A stretch of DNA of 64,000 nt, taken from the NCBI RefSeq assembly GCF_030253575.1, contig NC_080569.1:7441001-7505000 (forward strand), in the 5' to 3' direction. Shown here one piece after another: positions 23,179 through 34,899 of the stretch (its first letter is position 1; each line of letters begins with the position of its first letter). A program made the translations under genes and the position numbers. The notes beneath the pieces are model-generated. The model saw nothing but the letters and a program-made list of their open reading frames with translations, was not told the DNA's origin and searched no databases. The stretch comes from Rhododendron vialii (lineage: Eukaryota; Streptophyta; Magnoliopsida; Ericales; Ericaceae).

Positions 23179-25814
23179 TGTAGAGAACCATAATTATTTT
23201 CTCAAATTTTAAATGTTTAATATGTATTTGGATTATCGAAATATGGATAATGCAGAAGATATGAGTTAGATCAATGTGAGATGACTTGTAAGTTGTGGGA
23301 GTTGATGATGTAGTTATATACTTGAAGGGTGTGTGTGTGAATTGGCCTATATAAGGATCAAAATATCATGGAAGATTATTTTCTTCCCCTGTACGCCTCT
23401 CTCTTTCTCCCGTCCTCTCCTCTCTCTCGGCTCTCACCTCTCTCACCTTTTCTCTTCGATTTCATCGACCACGAGTGAGACTTTTGAAAGATCCCAAGTA
23501 CTAAAGTTGTTCTTTGCAACGAGAGCTTCCTATCCATCCAAGAAAATTCATGATTGGAGTACTTCGAAGTTTCCTCCATGTTCGGGCTTGCTTCTAACCT
23601 TCGAGGTAGGGATCTCTTGCCTTCTTTACATGTTTAAGCGTTGGTTTAATGTACGAGAATCAAGTTTGATCATTTATTTTGAGTCTTGAACAAATCTGGT
23701 ATATGCTGAAAATTTCGTGGGTTCTGCTGATCTGTCTTTTTGGAGCCTTTTTGCTAGGAATTAATTTTTGGTGCCTTCATAACAGTTAAAGTACGTTTCA
23801 ATACGAAGATTTCGGTACCAAGATCATGCAAAACCGATAATCACACAATTAGTTATGAATTTTTGAATACTGGCTGTTTGCTGGATGTGCGAATCTGTGC
23901 ATGGCTGTCTTCTTTTAACTCTCTGGGCATGACGAACATTTTGGGTGGCTTTGGGTCTTTTACAGGAGGTGCATATTTAAGTTAAGAAGAGATTGGCATT
24001 GGAATCAATTAATTTGGTTAAGTATACAATTTTTGGTGAATTTCTAAAGCTGGGTTGGTTGATAGGTGCGAAAATGGTTGCGAAACTGTTTTTCTTTTGA
24101 TAGTTGGGTTAATCTCCTCTCGTTTCTGAACCTGGGATTTTTACTGAGTGTAGGGCTTGTCTTGGTGCAACTTTTGGCTTTGGTTTCACTATTTTTGGGT
24201 TTAAGATGAGAGAGTTATGATTTTTCAATCAATTTTACTTATTTCCGCGTAGAATCTGACAGCACCGGCGGACTTCGGTAAAATGGCCATAACTTCTAGT
24301 TCGGGACTCGAAATGATGCACCATTTGTTTTGTTAGAAACTAGACATATAAAGCTTTCCAACGATACATCCCATGCATCATGGGTATGTCCGAGCGATAA
24401 CAGATTTGCATCCAAAACTGACCCAAATTCTGCTTTGCACTAGTTTCACTGCTACGCTGAGCTATAATCGCAAGGCCATAGTAAGGTTATCCGAACTCTG
24501 TTTTTGATGTATGACCTATGGATCGAAGAAAAAGAAGTATATTTTTCAATGGTTTAAGTGTCGTCCTTGAATTAGCGTTGTTTAATTGGATATAGTCTAA
24601 TGTAAAGGATTTAACTTTCCCAATTTGACATGTGGGGATACAATGGATTGATTTAGGTGATTAGGTGTTGGATTAAAGAGAACTTGTGGTGTATAAGAGA
24701 TATGCATTGTTGGTGTATTGACGTTGATGTTGTTTGATACTTAGAGAAAAATAAACAATTTTAGGGCATTGTATTATGCATAAATAGAATCATTGAGTAT
24801 TGTCTAAACATGTTTCCATTTGATTGAATGTTCTAGGAATTCGAGTCGTCACGTGGATCGAGGTGAGTGATTTAATACCTAAACACATGGTTTTGAACTT
24901 GTTTTCCTTATCAAGCTTATTTGAACTTGAACATGTTTTATAAATTATGTACTCCATGGATAACAATGAAAGGTGGACCTATTTGTAAAATATTTGCGAA
25001 TCTATTTAATGGCATTCCCAACGTCCGGTCTTGCTAGGGGACGGCTTAATGGCTAGCAAGGGGTGTTTGAGGTTGGTGTGTGTTTTGGGATAATGCATAG
25101 ACGTCTGGCTTATCCACTACTGGGGACGCCCGGTAGCTTTGAATTTTGAATAGCGGAATGTGCATTATATATGGCTTATAGTTTTGAGTTCTTTGTTTTG
25201 AAATATTATCAAATTATTTTGCATTGTCCATGGAAGGCATGTGAGTTAAGTATTAATTATTCACACGAGCTTTGGCTTAAGTATTTTCTTTTCCACCTTT
25301 CAGGAAGCGACGCGTAGTGTGGCAGAGTGTTTACTTTAGTTTGTAAATTTGTAGGTAAGCACAGCTCTGAGAGGTTTATCCTTTTGGTTTGTAAACCTAT
25401 GTAAGACTTTGGTTTGTTATCAATAAAAGTTAACTTTTGCTTCCGCTATTATGTTTAGCCCCTTTTGATTATCGCTTGCTTAGATGAGATTTGATTCGTG
25501 ATTTGGCCTTAGTGAGAAATCACTGGCATTTGTCATGATTAGAGGCCGTTCCAGTAACTTGAAAAAGTTACTTTTTGAAAAAGAAGGCAATTTCAAACTC
25601 AAAAATCATGTGTTTACGTAAACAATTTTCCTACCAATATGGATCTTGTTTGATAGATCTCATTAAGATCTTTTAAACGGTGCAAAGAAAATTAAAAAAA
25701 TATTTTCCATTTTCATTATATTTGAATTTGAAATTACATCCGTTTGAAAAAAAAGAACTTTTTTAAAAAGTGGAACACCACCTAAGATCTCAAGGGACGG
25801 GTCAGGTCGTGACA
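23179..25814 (+). mobile_element. Solo LTR inside the CACTA element
   Basis: Starts TGTAGAGAACC and ends GGTCAGGTCGTGACA. The 5-bp target duplication GCACC is at 23174-23178 and 25815-25819. TATA box CTATATAAGG lies near 23347 and AATAAA near 25420. The block 23690-24430 is highly similar to 50790-51520 in the other solo LTR, so both belong to one family. No internal coding region or second LTR is present, so it is a solo LTR formed by recombination. An extra repeat of about 250 bp near 25540-25785 looks like a later small insertion. Confidence 0.88.
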
Positions 25815-26227
25815 GCACCATCAACATTCGAATATCTATCCTGGAAATCAGCACTAAACTAAATAGCCCGTCATTCATTACATAACCGAGACTCAGGGAG
25901 CCCAAGTCCCAAAACCCTCACCCTAGGTTGAAAGTACAAAACAAGAACGACGGAAAGTTGGAAAAGAGAAATCGAATCTAACACCTACCGCAGAGGATGA
26001 TTCTTCTATGCAAAATCACCTCAACAGATGGTTGTGGGCGGGGGATGCGCTCTTTTCATCGGAAGCTGGTGGTCGTGGTCGCGGATGTTGCAACTGGAAG
26101 CAGGCGATGAAACATGCTGCAGTATGACGAGAGGCGACGATGGAGAGAAAAAGGGCGCCGATCTCATCGGGGAACTGTTAGGGTTTTCCTTAGTTGCTTA
26201 CTAGAGAAACAAGGGTATAGGATTGGG

Positions 26228-27161
26228 TTAATTACTTGTTGCCCCATTTATCTATACACATTTTTCACTTTATCCCCTCCTACTACAGAACGCTACAATC
26301 TACCCCCTTTATCTTTCAAATCCTAACACATAAGGCATGCCGTTAGTCTGGGATCCAAAAAATCGTCAAAGGGACATATGCATGTCACATGATCTGTAAA
26401 AAAGAAAAAATTAAGTGCTCTAATTTTCAATCCGTTTGAATCGGTGCGAAGACCTTATTTCTCTGATCATTTTATCTTAAAGGATCCTAATTAATTTTTG
26501 GCTTTAGGGCTCTCGTTAGTTAGTTCTAAGAGATATTTGGTTATACTATTTTCTTAGGACTAATTAACGAGAGTTCTAGAGTTAAAAATTAATTATGACC
26601 CTTTAGGATAAAATGATCATAGAAATAAGATCTTCGCACCGGTTCAAACGGATTAAAAATTGGAGCACTTAATTTTTAACCATATTTTTTAATATATAAA
26701 CTACCTATAAAAAATTAAGTGCTCTAATTTTCAATCCGTTTGAACCGGCACAAAAATCTTATTTTTATGATCATTTTATTCTAAAGAGTCATAATTAATT
26801 TTTGATTATAGCGCTCTTGTTAGTTAGTCCTAAGAAAGTAGTATAACCAAATATCTCTTAGGGCTAACTAACGAGAGCCCTAGAGCCAAAAATTAATTAT
26901 GATCATCTAGGATAAAATGATCAGAGAAATAAGATTTTCGCACCGATTCAAACGGATTGAAAATTAGAGTACTTAATTTTTTTCTTTTTTACGGATCATG
27001 TGACATGCACATACTCCTTTGACGATTTTTTGGATCCCAGACTAATGGCAAGCCTTATGTGTTAGGAATTGGAAGATAAAGGGGGTAAGTTGTAGCGTTC
27101 TATAGTAGGAGGGGGTAAAGTGAAAAATGTATATAGATAAAGGGGGCAACAAGTAATTAAC
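26228..27161. mobile_element. 934-bp foldback element with nested palindromic arms
   Basis: The ends are GTTAATTACTTGTTGCCCC and its reverse complement, and the arms pair over nearly the whole length. Each half holds a second palindrome (about 26405-26680 and 26710-26975) built on AAGTGCTCTAATTTTCAATC, so the same arm occurs four times. The flanks carry GGTATAGGATTGGG (26214-26227) and GGTATAGAATTGGG (27163-27176), a likely 14-bp direct repeat with one change. No coding capacity. Confidence 0.85.
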
Positions 27162-29181
27162 CGGTATAGAATTGGGTGAATTGGCGGCAAAATGCCCGCC
27201 CAACTTTCAAATTTTTTTAGGAGTGTTTTGGAAATCTTGAAAGTCCTCTTCTCACCTAAATAATTTCCCCCAATTATGGAGTATTTAAAAATTCATCCTC
27301 AGATCTTATCCCACGTAAGTATTCATCCCGACTATTTTAAACTGTTATGTTTTCATCCTTTTCACTTGTGAAATACCTTGTCTACCCTTATTTGGTGATA
27401 CATATAAATATGCATAAATATTGTTGCCTAATTAGGTGGCATGTAATTAGGACCTAAAATCATGGGTTTTGACCATATTTCATCCCTTTCTTATTTCAAG
27501 GGAAAGGAATAAAGGGGACTTTGAATTTTCAAATATTTAAATCATTAAAGGATATGTTCCTAAAATCAAGGGTTTAACTTATTTCCGTACCTTACAACGA
27601 TTTCATGGCTTCTGTGGCCAAAAAAAAAAAAAAAAAACGATTTCATAGCAAATTTGAAAAACCAACAAATTTGCAATCATGTTTTATTCATGAAACCATA
27701 TAAATAAATTACTAAAAAAAGCATGAAAGCATGATTACATTAATAAAAAAAACATGAATACACCATGTTTTTAATTGACCACAAAAAAACATGAATAAAT
27801 TAATCAATCATGTTTTTTCATGAATACACTATAAATAAACATGAATACACCTTGTTCTATTCATGAAAATAGATAAATAAACATGAAAAAACATGAATAT
27901 ACCATGAAAAAAACATGAATACAAATGACTTTTTCACCGGTGGCCGAAAAACGTATTTATTCATATCGGAATATGTGAAAAACTATGAAAACAAATGACC
28001 AGTTACTACCCAATCGAAATCGGTGGTACACCGCCCACTGCTCATCCCCGTCCAAGTTGCACCTCCTGACAGGCGTAGCAAACACACACCCCTCCGACAC
28101 GGAGCGAACGCACACCCCTACAATGCCATCAAACGGCATTTCGTTGCCGTGATCTCTCCTGAATATCCCGATTTTGATGTCAGCGTGATCTCCCCGGAAT
28201 ATTCCCGATCTTGATGGCGGCGTGATCTCGATCCCCTGAATATTCCGTCGCCGTGATCTCCCCGAAAAATCAGTTATTTTCTGGGTGGCCGTCACCATGA
28301 TTTACTGATTTTCTCGTTGGGTGGCTGCTGTACGATCTCGTTGGGGGGCCAGAAATGAAAGATCGGAGCAGTGGTCTTGATGTTGGGGCCGGAGAACCAG
28401 AATGATTTCCCTTTCCAGCAGCCCCTCGGCGGAAGTTGCGTCAAGTGATCGCATGGCTCCATAGGGGTGGGGGGTTTTTAAATTGTTTTGGTAGGATTAG
28501 ATTCTTTCCCAAAAATTTTGGGATTTAAATCAACTAATTGGACGGAAATTGCGGGACGGGACGGAGAAGTATATGTTTTGGTCCCGTATTCCGATGCTGT
28601 ATATACATGTACATAATGTATATTAGGGGCATTGTTGGAATTAGAAAAAATACAGGATGCAAACATAAGTGCAAAAAAAGTGCCGGTTGAAAACTTACAA
28701 AAAGTTGAACCCGAGGATTATTCTTTAAGTCTCCCGTTAAATAGGCAATTACGTTTTTCAATGCTTGTAATTAAAGCATGGTTAAAATAAGCAAACACAT
28801 TTAAATATCATGCTTTCAAAAAATGTGATTAAATCAAACAAGATAGATTTTATCACGGTAGCAACGAAGCGTGATTAAAATATACTCATTTTATCACGCT
28901 TGTAAGAAAGTGTGGTTAATATAGAGACATTTCTATCACGGTTGTAACGAAGCGTGATTAAAATAAATACATTTTATCACGCTTGTAGGAAAATGTGGTT
29001 AAATTAAGCAATTTTAATCACGGTTCTCTTAAAATTGTGATAATAAATGTTAATTATCGCGGTTTTTTTTAGCAAAGTGACATGAAAAATTCATCTCACA
29101 TTTTTTTATCACGTTTTCATCAAAACTGTGATCTTTCTAACTTTCTTCATGTGTTCTTTATCCATTATTCTAGTAGTGTTT

Positions 29182-30361
29182 CTGTAATTTTTTTTAGCTA
29201 AGTTGGATATCGACAATGGTTTGATCAATTCGTGCTTTAGTATATAAAAGAAGAATCCAACTATGGGTCCCACATTAATGATCGAAACCTTTAAATTTGT
29301 TCAAATTTTTCTTCTAAAGGTTTGCCAAATAATTAGCTTATTCTCATATCAATAAGGTCAAAATGTGTGGAGGTTATGAGATAAACTTACTTGATATACA
29401 TCATAAAAGTATTTTTTTTTAGATGAAACTACGCTTTCTCTACTAATGAGAGTGTATTTCTCAATCCTCAAAGATGCTCAAAGTCTTAAAAGTAAAAAAA
29501 AAATTTATCCGCAAACACGCCTTAAAGGCAAAGTCTTAAAAATAATAAACTCTCTATTTTGTACCAAGTCTTAAAAAACGAAAAGTCTTAAACGCATCTT
29601 CAATTCGAATAATAGAAAGGAACCTACTATGATGATACACTATCAACAATATAAACAAAAATCTAAAATTATAGTAATATTTTCAATGCTGTGTATTTCA
29701 ATATCTTATTTTTGATCAGATGTGTTTTTCAATATATCAGCACTCCTGTTATATATTAACAGTCTAATGAGCAATTTTAAACATCTTGCCAAGAAGGCAA
29801 GAAGTAAGAAAAATTAGGGCAGCAGAATTTCTTCGCACACGTGTTCTCAAGTGTAGGATGAAACTCAGATTGGACCGGGGTCCGATTACCTTTGTCCCGA
29901 AAATCTACGTCTCTGTGCAAAAAGATTTTCCGGCTATTGGATTGTGTAATTTTTTATGTGTTATTCTAACGACCGAAAAACCCATTGACACATAGACACA
30001 GATTTTATGCATAGAGGATCATGTCTAGACCGGACTGGACCTATCACGGTATCCCCGCAAATTTGGGAAAATGACGGCCCATGTCGTATTTTGATAATTA
30101 ATATTCGTCAAGGATAAGCTTATAAGAATATTTGCTAATGCTGAAAATGTCCTTAACAGATATTAGTTATCAACACACGTCATTGGCCGTCATTTTTCCC
30201 GCAAATTTTACCGAAACACTCTACTGGGCCGATGGGCCCACTCATGCTTACGAAGTGTTAGCCCGTCAACGAGTATTATATTGGGCCGTTAGCCTGTTAC
30301 GTACGGTATAGGGACCCGCATATTGACTTGTCGCCAACGCAGTGGGCGTATTTTGGGAAAG
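29182..30361. other. Intergenic spacer
   Basis: AT-rich; no exon recognised. A repeat containing GATTTTCCGGCTATTGGATT near 29920 is related to sequences near 10480 in the left duplication copy. Confidence 0.5.
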
Positions 30362-30467
30362 AAACTTGGACCCTCGATTCTACTGCTTCTGTAGTAGTCT
30401 TTCCCTGAGGATTGAGGAACCTCTGCTTTCTGCATACTCTTTCTCTCTCTCTCTCTACTTCGACGAG
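30362..30467 (+). promoter_or_regulatory. Putative 5' leader exon of the GRAS gene
   Basis: A CT-rich stretch ends GACGAG|GTACGC at 30467/30468, a plausible donor. The next strong acceptor before the GRAS start is TTCTTGACAG|GTTGG at 32610/32611, which implies a 2143-bp intron in the 5' UTR. Leader introns are known in this GRAS subfamily. The transcription start is not visible and the start given is approximate. Confidence 0.4.
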
Positions 30468-31689
30468 GTACGCTCTCCTCTTGTGTTTGTAAGTATGAAT
30501 ATGTATACCTACAAGTGTTTATGTTCATGCATCTTAATAACTGCGAAGATGTGTGTATGCATCGTTGTCTAGTTGCTTGCTTTATTACTGCTTCAATCTT
30601 CAAGTGATTCTCCATGTCTAGGGTTTTTTTCAAAGTTTGGATTTGTTTTGGGGATTTCCTTCTTCTGATCGCGTGCCGATCTGTTAGTCCCGCATCTAGA
30701 GCTTACTTGGATGGTGAGAAAGGGTAAGATAAGGATCGGGAGCCATTTCTCACCCAATCTCACCAAAATACTACTCAATTTCTCCCCCGAAAATTACATT
30801 TTTTAACTTTCCACTTCTCACACCAAAATACTCAATCCAAGTGAGTGATTTGTCTAGAAACCATAACCCTTTCTTTCGAATTTCTCTCGTAGGGTTATTT
30901 TTTTGTGATGTTATATATGAAACACACCATAAAATTCCTAATGGTGTTTTAGGGATAGGAAGTAATTTATTTCTGGAAGTAGATTTACTGCGGGTACGAA
31001 AGGATGGGCACTTTGAGACTATTGCATTTGCATGTAGTAGAGCTATTTGTTTTCTAAATAAGCGTCGATTAAGCTAAATATCTGTCTAAAGAGTTTGTAA
31101 ATGAGCCATTCAATATTTTTTCAATGTTTATAATAGTGAACATTTTCTAGTTGCTAAACCATTTGGTTTAGGAAAAATAATTGGTTTATTGTTGTTAATA
31201 TTTCATATGCTTTGGAAATTAGGGTAAATTTCTCTGAACCCCCCCTCCTCAGGTTTCTGACAAATACAAAGATCTCCCCTGAGGTTTCTGAAATGCCACT
31301 GCCCTCCCTCGCTTTATCTGACAATATCCAAATTCCCCCATATGTTATATTTCCGTCAAAAACTTAATGGGATCAGCTGACTTCAAAAAATCTTGGAACG
31401 AAAATGTAAAAGCTGATCGCATGAGATAAGTAGCTTTTTAATTAGGTTAAGTTGATTAGTGAACATTTTCTAGTTGATGAACCATTTGGTTCACGAAAAA
31501 TAATTAGTTTTTTGTTGTCGAACTATCATATGCTTTGGGAGATATTCATAATCGTACCATAATCAGCCAAATTATTAGTGGCGGCTCCAAGAAATTGTCA
31601 CAAGGTGTTCACAAATTACTACTGGCAATATTAACCAAGTTGTCCACAAAATTCACATAGTAGTGCGATCAATCTTTTGATTTCTGTTT

Positions 31690-31886
31690 TTTTTAGTTGG
31701 GAGTCTAGAGATTGCTACCCTACTTTGAGTCAATTCTTTGACATGTTAAATATTTTGGCTTCTAGAGGGGGTACAGGGTTTTGTTATTTGTCTTTTTTTC
31801 TTCTATTCCTCGTTTTTTTGGGTACATGGGTGGCATCCCCTTGATGCGTTCTCAATAACGTTTTATTACTTATCAAAAAAAAAAAG
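31690..31886 (+). mobile_element. 3' end of a LINE-like retroelement
   Basis: Ends CTTATC followed by A11, preceded by a T-rich segment with TTGATGCGTTCTCAATAACG, a form typical of plant L1-type 3' tails. It lies in the proposed leader intron of the GRAS gene. The 5' border is unclear and no target duplication was resolved. Nearby, about 80 bp starting GTGAACATTTTCTAGTTG is repeated at 31136 and 31459. Confidence 0.5.
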
Positions 31887-32631
31887 TATGAATGGTGTGG
31901 TCAAAAAAAAGACATGATTGTCTTCATTGAGTTCACATATTTGGAACCCAGCAGAAGTAAATCGGCACATTAATCCACTTGACACAATTAAGTTGGTACA
32001 GATCTTTTTGGAGATATGCTCTTGTTAAATTTTTTTTTTTAATCATTTGAATGAGTGTACAAGATTTTTTTGTCGTAGTCTTGGACCTGAAGAAAAAATC
32101 TTTGAGTCCACAGGGCTTCGCGTAAGAAATTTGAATGTTATTAACTTATTATCAACAAAAATTTCCGTAGAAGATGTGTCTTGCACCAGATAGAGCTGAA
32201 TTTCTTTTAAAAAATTTGCCTACAAATCCTTAAGCTAAACAAAAAAAAAGAAAAAGAAATTACGGTTATGAATACTGAATTAGTACGTTTAGACTGTAGG
32301 CGATGCACATACTATTGTTGAGAGAGAAAGCAGAGCACGATATAAGTACCACTTGGTCCTTTCTCTCTTTGTTTCTTTTTGTCATTATGATTGTGGGCTT
32401 TGTTCAGTCTAATAAATTAGGCATTCAATTATGATCAAAAAATAATAATAATAATTACCATTGCTTGGTGTTCGGCCACCAGTGCAAATAAGAAAGTAGA
32501 AATGAGAAGTCCGTGTCTATATTTGTTCTTTTGAGTGTGTTTGACCCCACCCACAGATTGACAGTCTAGGTTCGTTTCTAGTTGGGCTTATTGAGGATGT
32601 TTCTTGACAGGTTGGTGCATAGTTGACGATC

Positions 32632-34899
32632 ATGGACTCAACTTTCAGAGAGTTTTTGGATTCAATAGGAGTTTCAAGATTGGATGATGAGAATATATTA
32701 CGTTGTTTTGATTGTTCTCCAAATGTATCCGATACATATATGTTTAGTCAGGACTCTCCGGATCTTAGCTTCCTGAATATTCCTTCCCTTCCGCCTGACC
32801 TTGTTCACGATGCTGAGCCTACGAATTTTGGTACTTCTTCGAACTTGAACTCTGCAATGACCTCTGGAGATGATAATGAATTTTCTGATTCTGTTTTGAA
32901 GTACCTAAATGAAATTCTCACGGAGGAGAATGTGGAAGAAGACCCGTCAGTGGTCCTTGATCCTTTGGCTCTACAAGCTGCCGAAAATTCCTTCTATCAG
33001 ATCCTGGACAACAAATATACGCCTTCAACCAACCAATCCACTGTTCACATTGACCAGAACGTCCAAAGCCCAGACGGTAACTCTTGTGGAATTTCCAGTG
33101 AGAGCCAGACAAACAGCAGCAGTTATGCTAGCAACTTCACGAATCCTCATTGTGTTTCTGATTCTGTTGAGTTTACACCTTCTTCATCGCTTATAGAGAC
33201 CCAGCCTGCTGAGAGTTTCTCCCAAACTACTTTGCAATCTGGTTCTCAGTTGCATTTGAGCTCTTCAAACAGCTTTAGTAATGGTTTTCTTTTCCCAGTG
33301 GACACTGCTTCTATTTCCCATCTAGTTTCGAACATATTCAGCGATATTCATTCCATCTTTCAATTCAAGAGAGGCATGGAGGAGGCCAGTAAGTTCCTTC
33401 CAATGGGTAATCCATTGCTAATTGGTTTGGAGAAGTATGCACTGCCTCCGGTATCGAAACAAGTGCCTTCGCCAGTTGTAGTCAATTTAGATAAGGACGA
33501 GAGGGACGACGGCTTTTTGGGAAGGAAGAATCATGATCGGGAAGATAGTGATATAGAGGAAGAGAGGCGTAGCAAGCAGTCTATCAGTTGTGTTGAAGAG
33601 GCTGAGCTATCAGAGATGTTTGACAGGGTTCTGCTTAATGATGAGATAAAGGTGGAGCCTCCTCCGTGTTGCGCTGGTGATGAAGAAATGCATACGCAGA
33701 ATGGCCAATCTAGTGGGTCCAACATTGGGAAAACACGTGGTAAGAAAAGGTACAATAAAGAGGAAAAATTGGATCTCAGGACTCTACTGATTAGCTGTGC
33801 ACAATCTGTTGCTGCTGATGATCGCAGGAGCGCTGATGAACAACTAAAGAAGATTTGACAGCACACTTCTCCATTCGGTGATGGGTCTCAGAGATTAGCG
33901 CACATCTTTGCTAATGCTCTTGAGGCATGCTTGGCTGGCACTGGAAGTCAGATTTATAAGGCCCTAGCTTCCAAACAAATTTCAGCCGCCGATATGTTGA
34001 AAGTCCATCAGCTTTATATCTCAGCCAGCCCGTTCAAAAAGATAACCATTTTCTATGCTAATAGCAAGATTTTAGAAGTGGCAGAGAGAGCAAAAAAGCT
34101 TCACATTATAGACTTTGGTATTCTCTTTGGTTTCCAGTGGCCCATCTTCATCCAACGCCTGTCAACCAGGCCCGGTGGACCCCCCAAGCTTCACATTACT
34201 GGGATAGACTTCCCACAACCTGGCTTTCGCCCAGCGGAAAGAGTTGAGCAGACAGGACAGCGGTTGGCAAAGTATTGCGAGCGTTTCAATGTGCAGTTTG
34301 AGTACAATGCAATAGCACAGAACTGGCAAACCATCCAAATTGAGGATCTAAAGATTGAGAACGATGAGATGCTAGTTGTAAACAGTCTGTTCCGCTTTAG
34401 AAACCTACTGGATGATACAGTTGCCGCAAACGGTCCAAGGGATGCTGTCCTAAGGTTTATCAGGAAAATCAATCCGACGATTTTCCTTCACGCGGTTGTT
34501 AGTGGGTCCCACGGCGCACCTTTCTTCCTCACCCGGTTCAAGGAAGCAATCTTCCACTACTCTGCTTTGTTTGATATGTTTGATTCAAATATACCTCGCG
34601 AGGATCAGGAGAGGTTGATGTTTGAGAGGGAATACTTTGGCCGCGAGATTCTGAGTGCCGTAGCATGTGAGGGGTCAGAGAGGCTAGAGAGACCTGAGAC
34701 ATACAAGCACTGGCAGGTTCGGAATACGAGTGCTGGGTTCAAGATTTTACCGTTGAACCAGAGCATTGTGAGGAGACTGAAGGCGAAGGTGAGGGCAGAT
34801 TGTCCTAAAGATTTTGTGATTGAAGAAGATAACAACTGGATGTTGCAGGGGTGGAAGGGTCGGATTATTTATGCGAGCTCTTGTTGGGTACCTTCATAG
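32632..34899 (+). pseudogene. SCL14-like GRAS transcription factor interrupted by one in-frame TGA
   Basis: One continuous frame from ATG 32632 to TAG 34897-34899 is broken only by TGA at 33856-33858. Before it lie 408 residues: a Ser/Asp-rich, probably disordered N-terminus with acidic stretches, then the start of the GRAS domain (LDLRTLLISCAQ near 380). After it 346 codons continue without fault: HIIDFGILFGFQWP (the VHIID motif), FRPAERVEQTGQRLAKYCER (leucine heptad II), the PFYRE region with FEREYFGREI, and the SAW end WKGRIIYASSCW. Total length of about 755 is normal for the LISCL group (SCL9/14/33), nuclear regulators of stress and detoxification genes. Family members have Arg at the stop position (IRQH), so CGA to TGA, a CpG transition, explains it. 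A 408-residue product would lack nearly all of the GRAS domain. Alternatives are stop readthrough (the next base is C) or a sequence error. Start chosen at the ATG followed by GACTC; an in-frame TTG lies 9 nt upstream. Confidence 0.85.

Larger units (their letters stand above)
21440..29178. mobile_element. CACTA (En/Spm-type) DNA transposon, non-autonomous, 7.7 kb with nested insertions
   Basis: The left end is CACTACTACAATAATG at 21440; the right end is CATTATTCTAGTAGTG at 29163-29178, a 16-bp terminal inverted repeat with one mismatch. The 3-bp target duplication TTT is at 21437-21439 and 29179-29181. Both subterminal regions (about 21455-21810 and 28790-29140) are dense with TCACGGTT/AACCGTGA-like motifs in both orientations, as expected for transposase binding sites. 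No transposase exon was recognised. A solo LTR (23179-25814) and a foldback element (26228-27161) sit inside. Without them the element is about 4.2 kb. Imperfect tandem GTGATCTCCCC-type repeats occupy about 28140-28270. Confidence 0.85.

Noticed and set aside
27957-28298. 113-residue minus-strand ORF inside the CACTA element
   Set aside because: It covers imperfect tandem repeats and shows no transposase or host motif; not supported as a gene.
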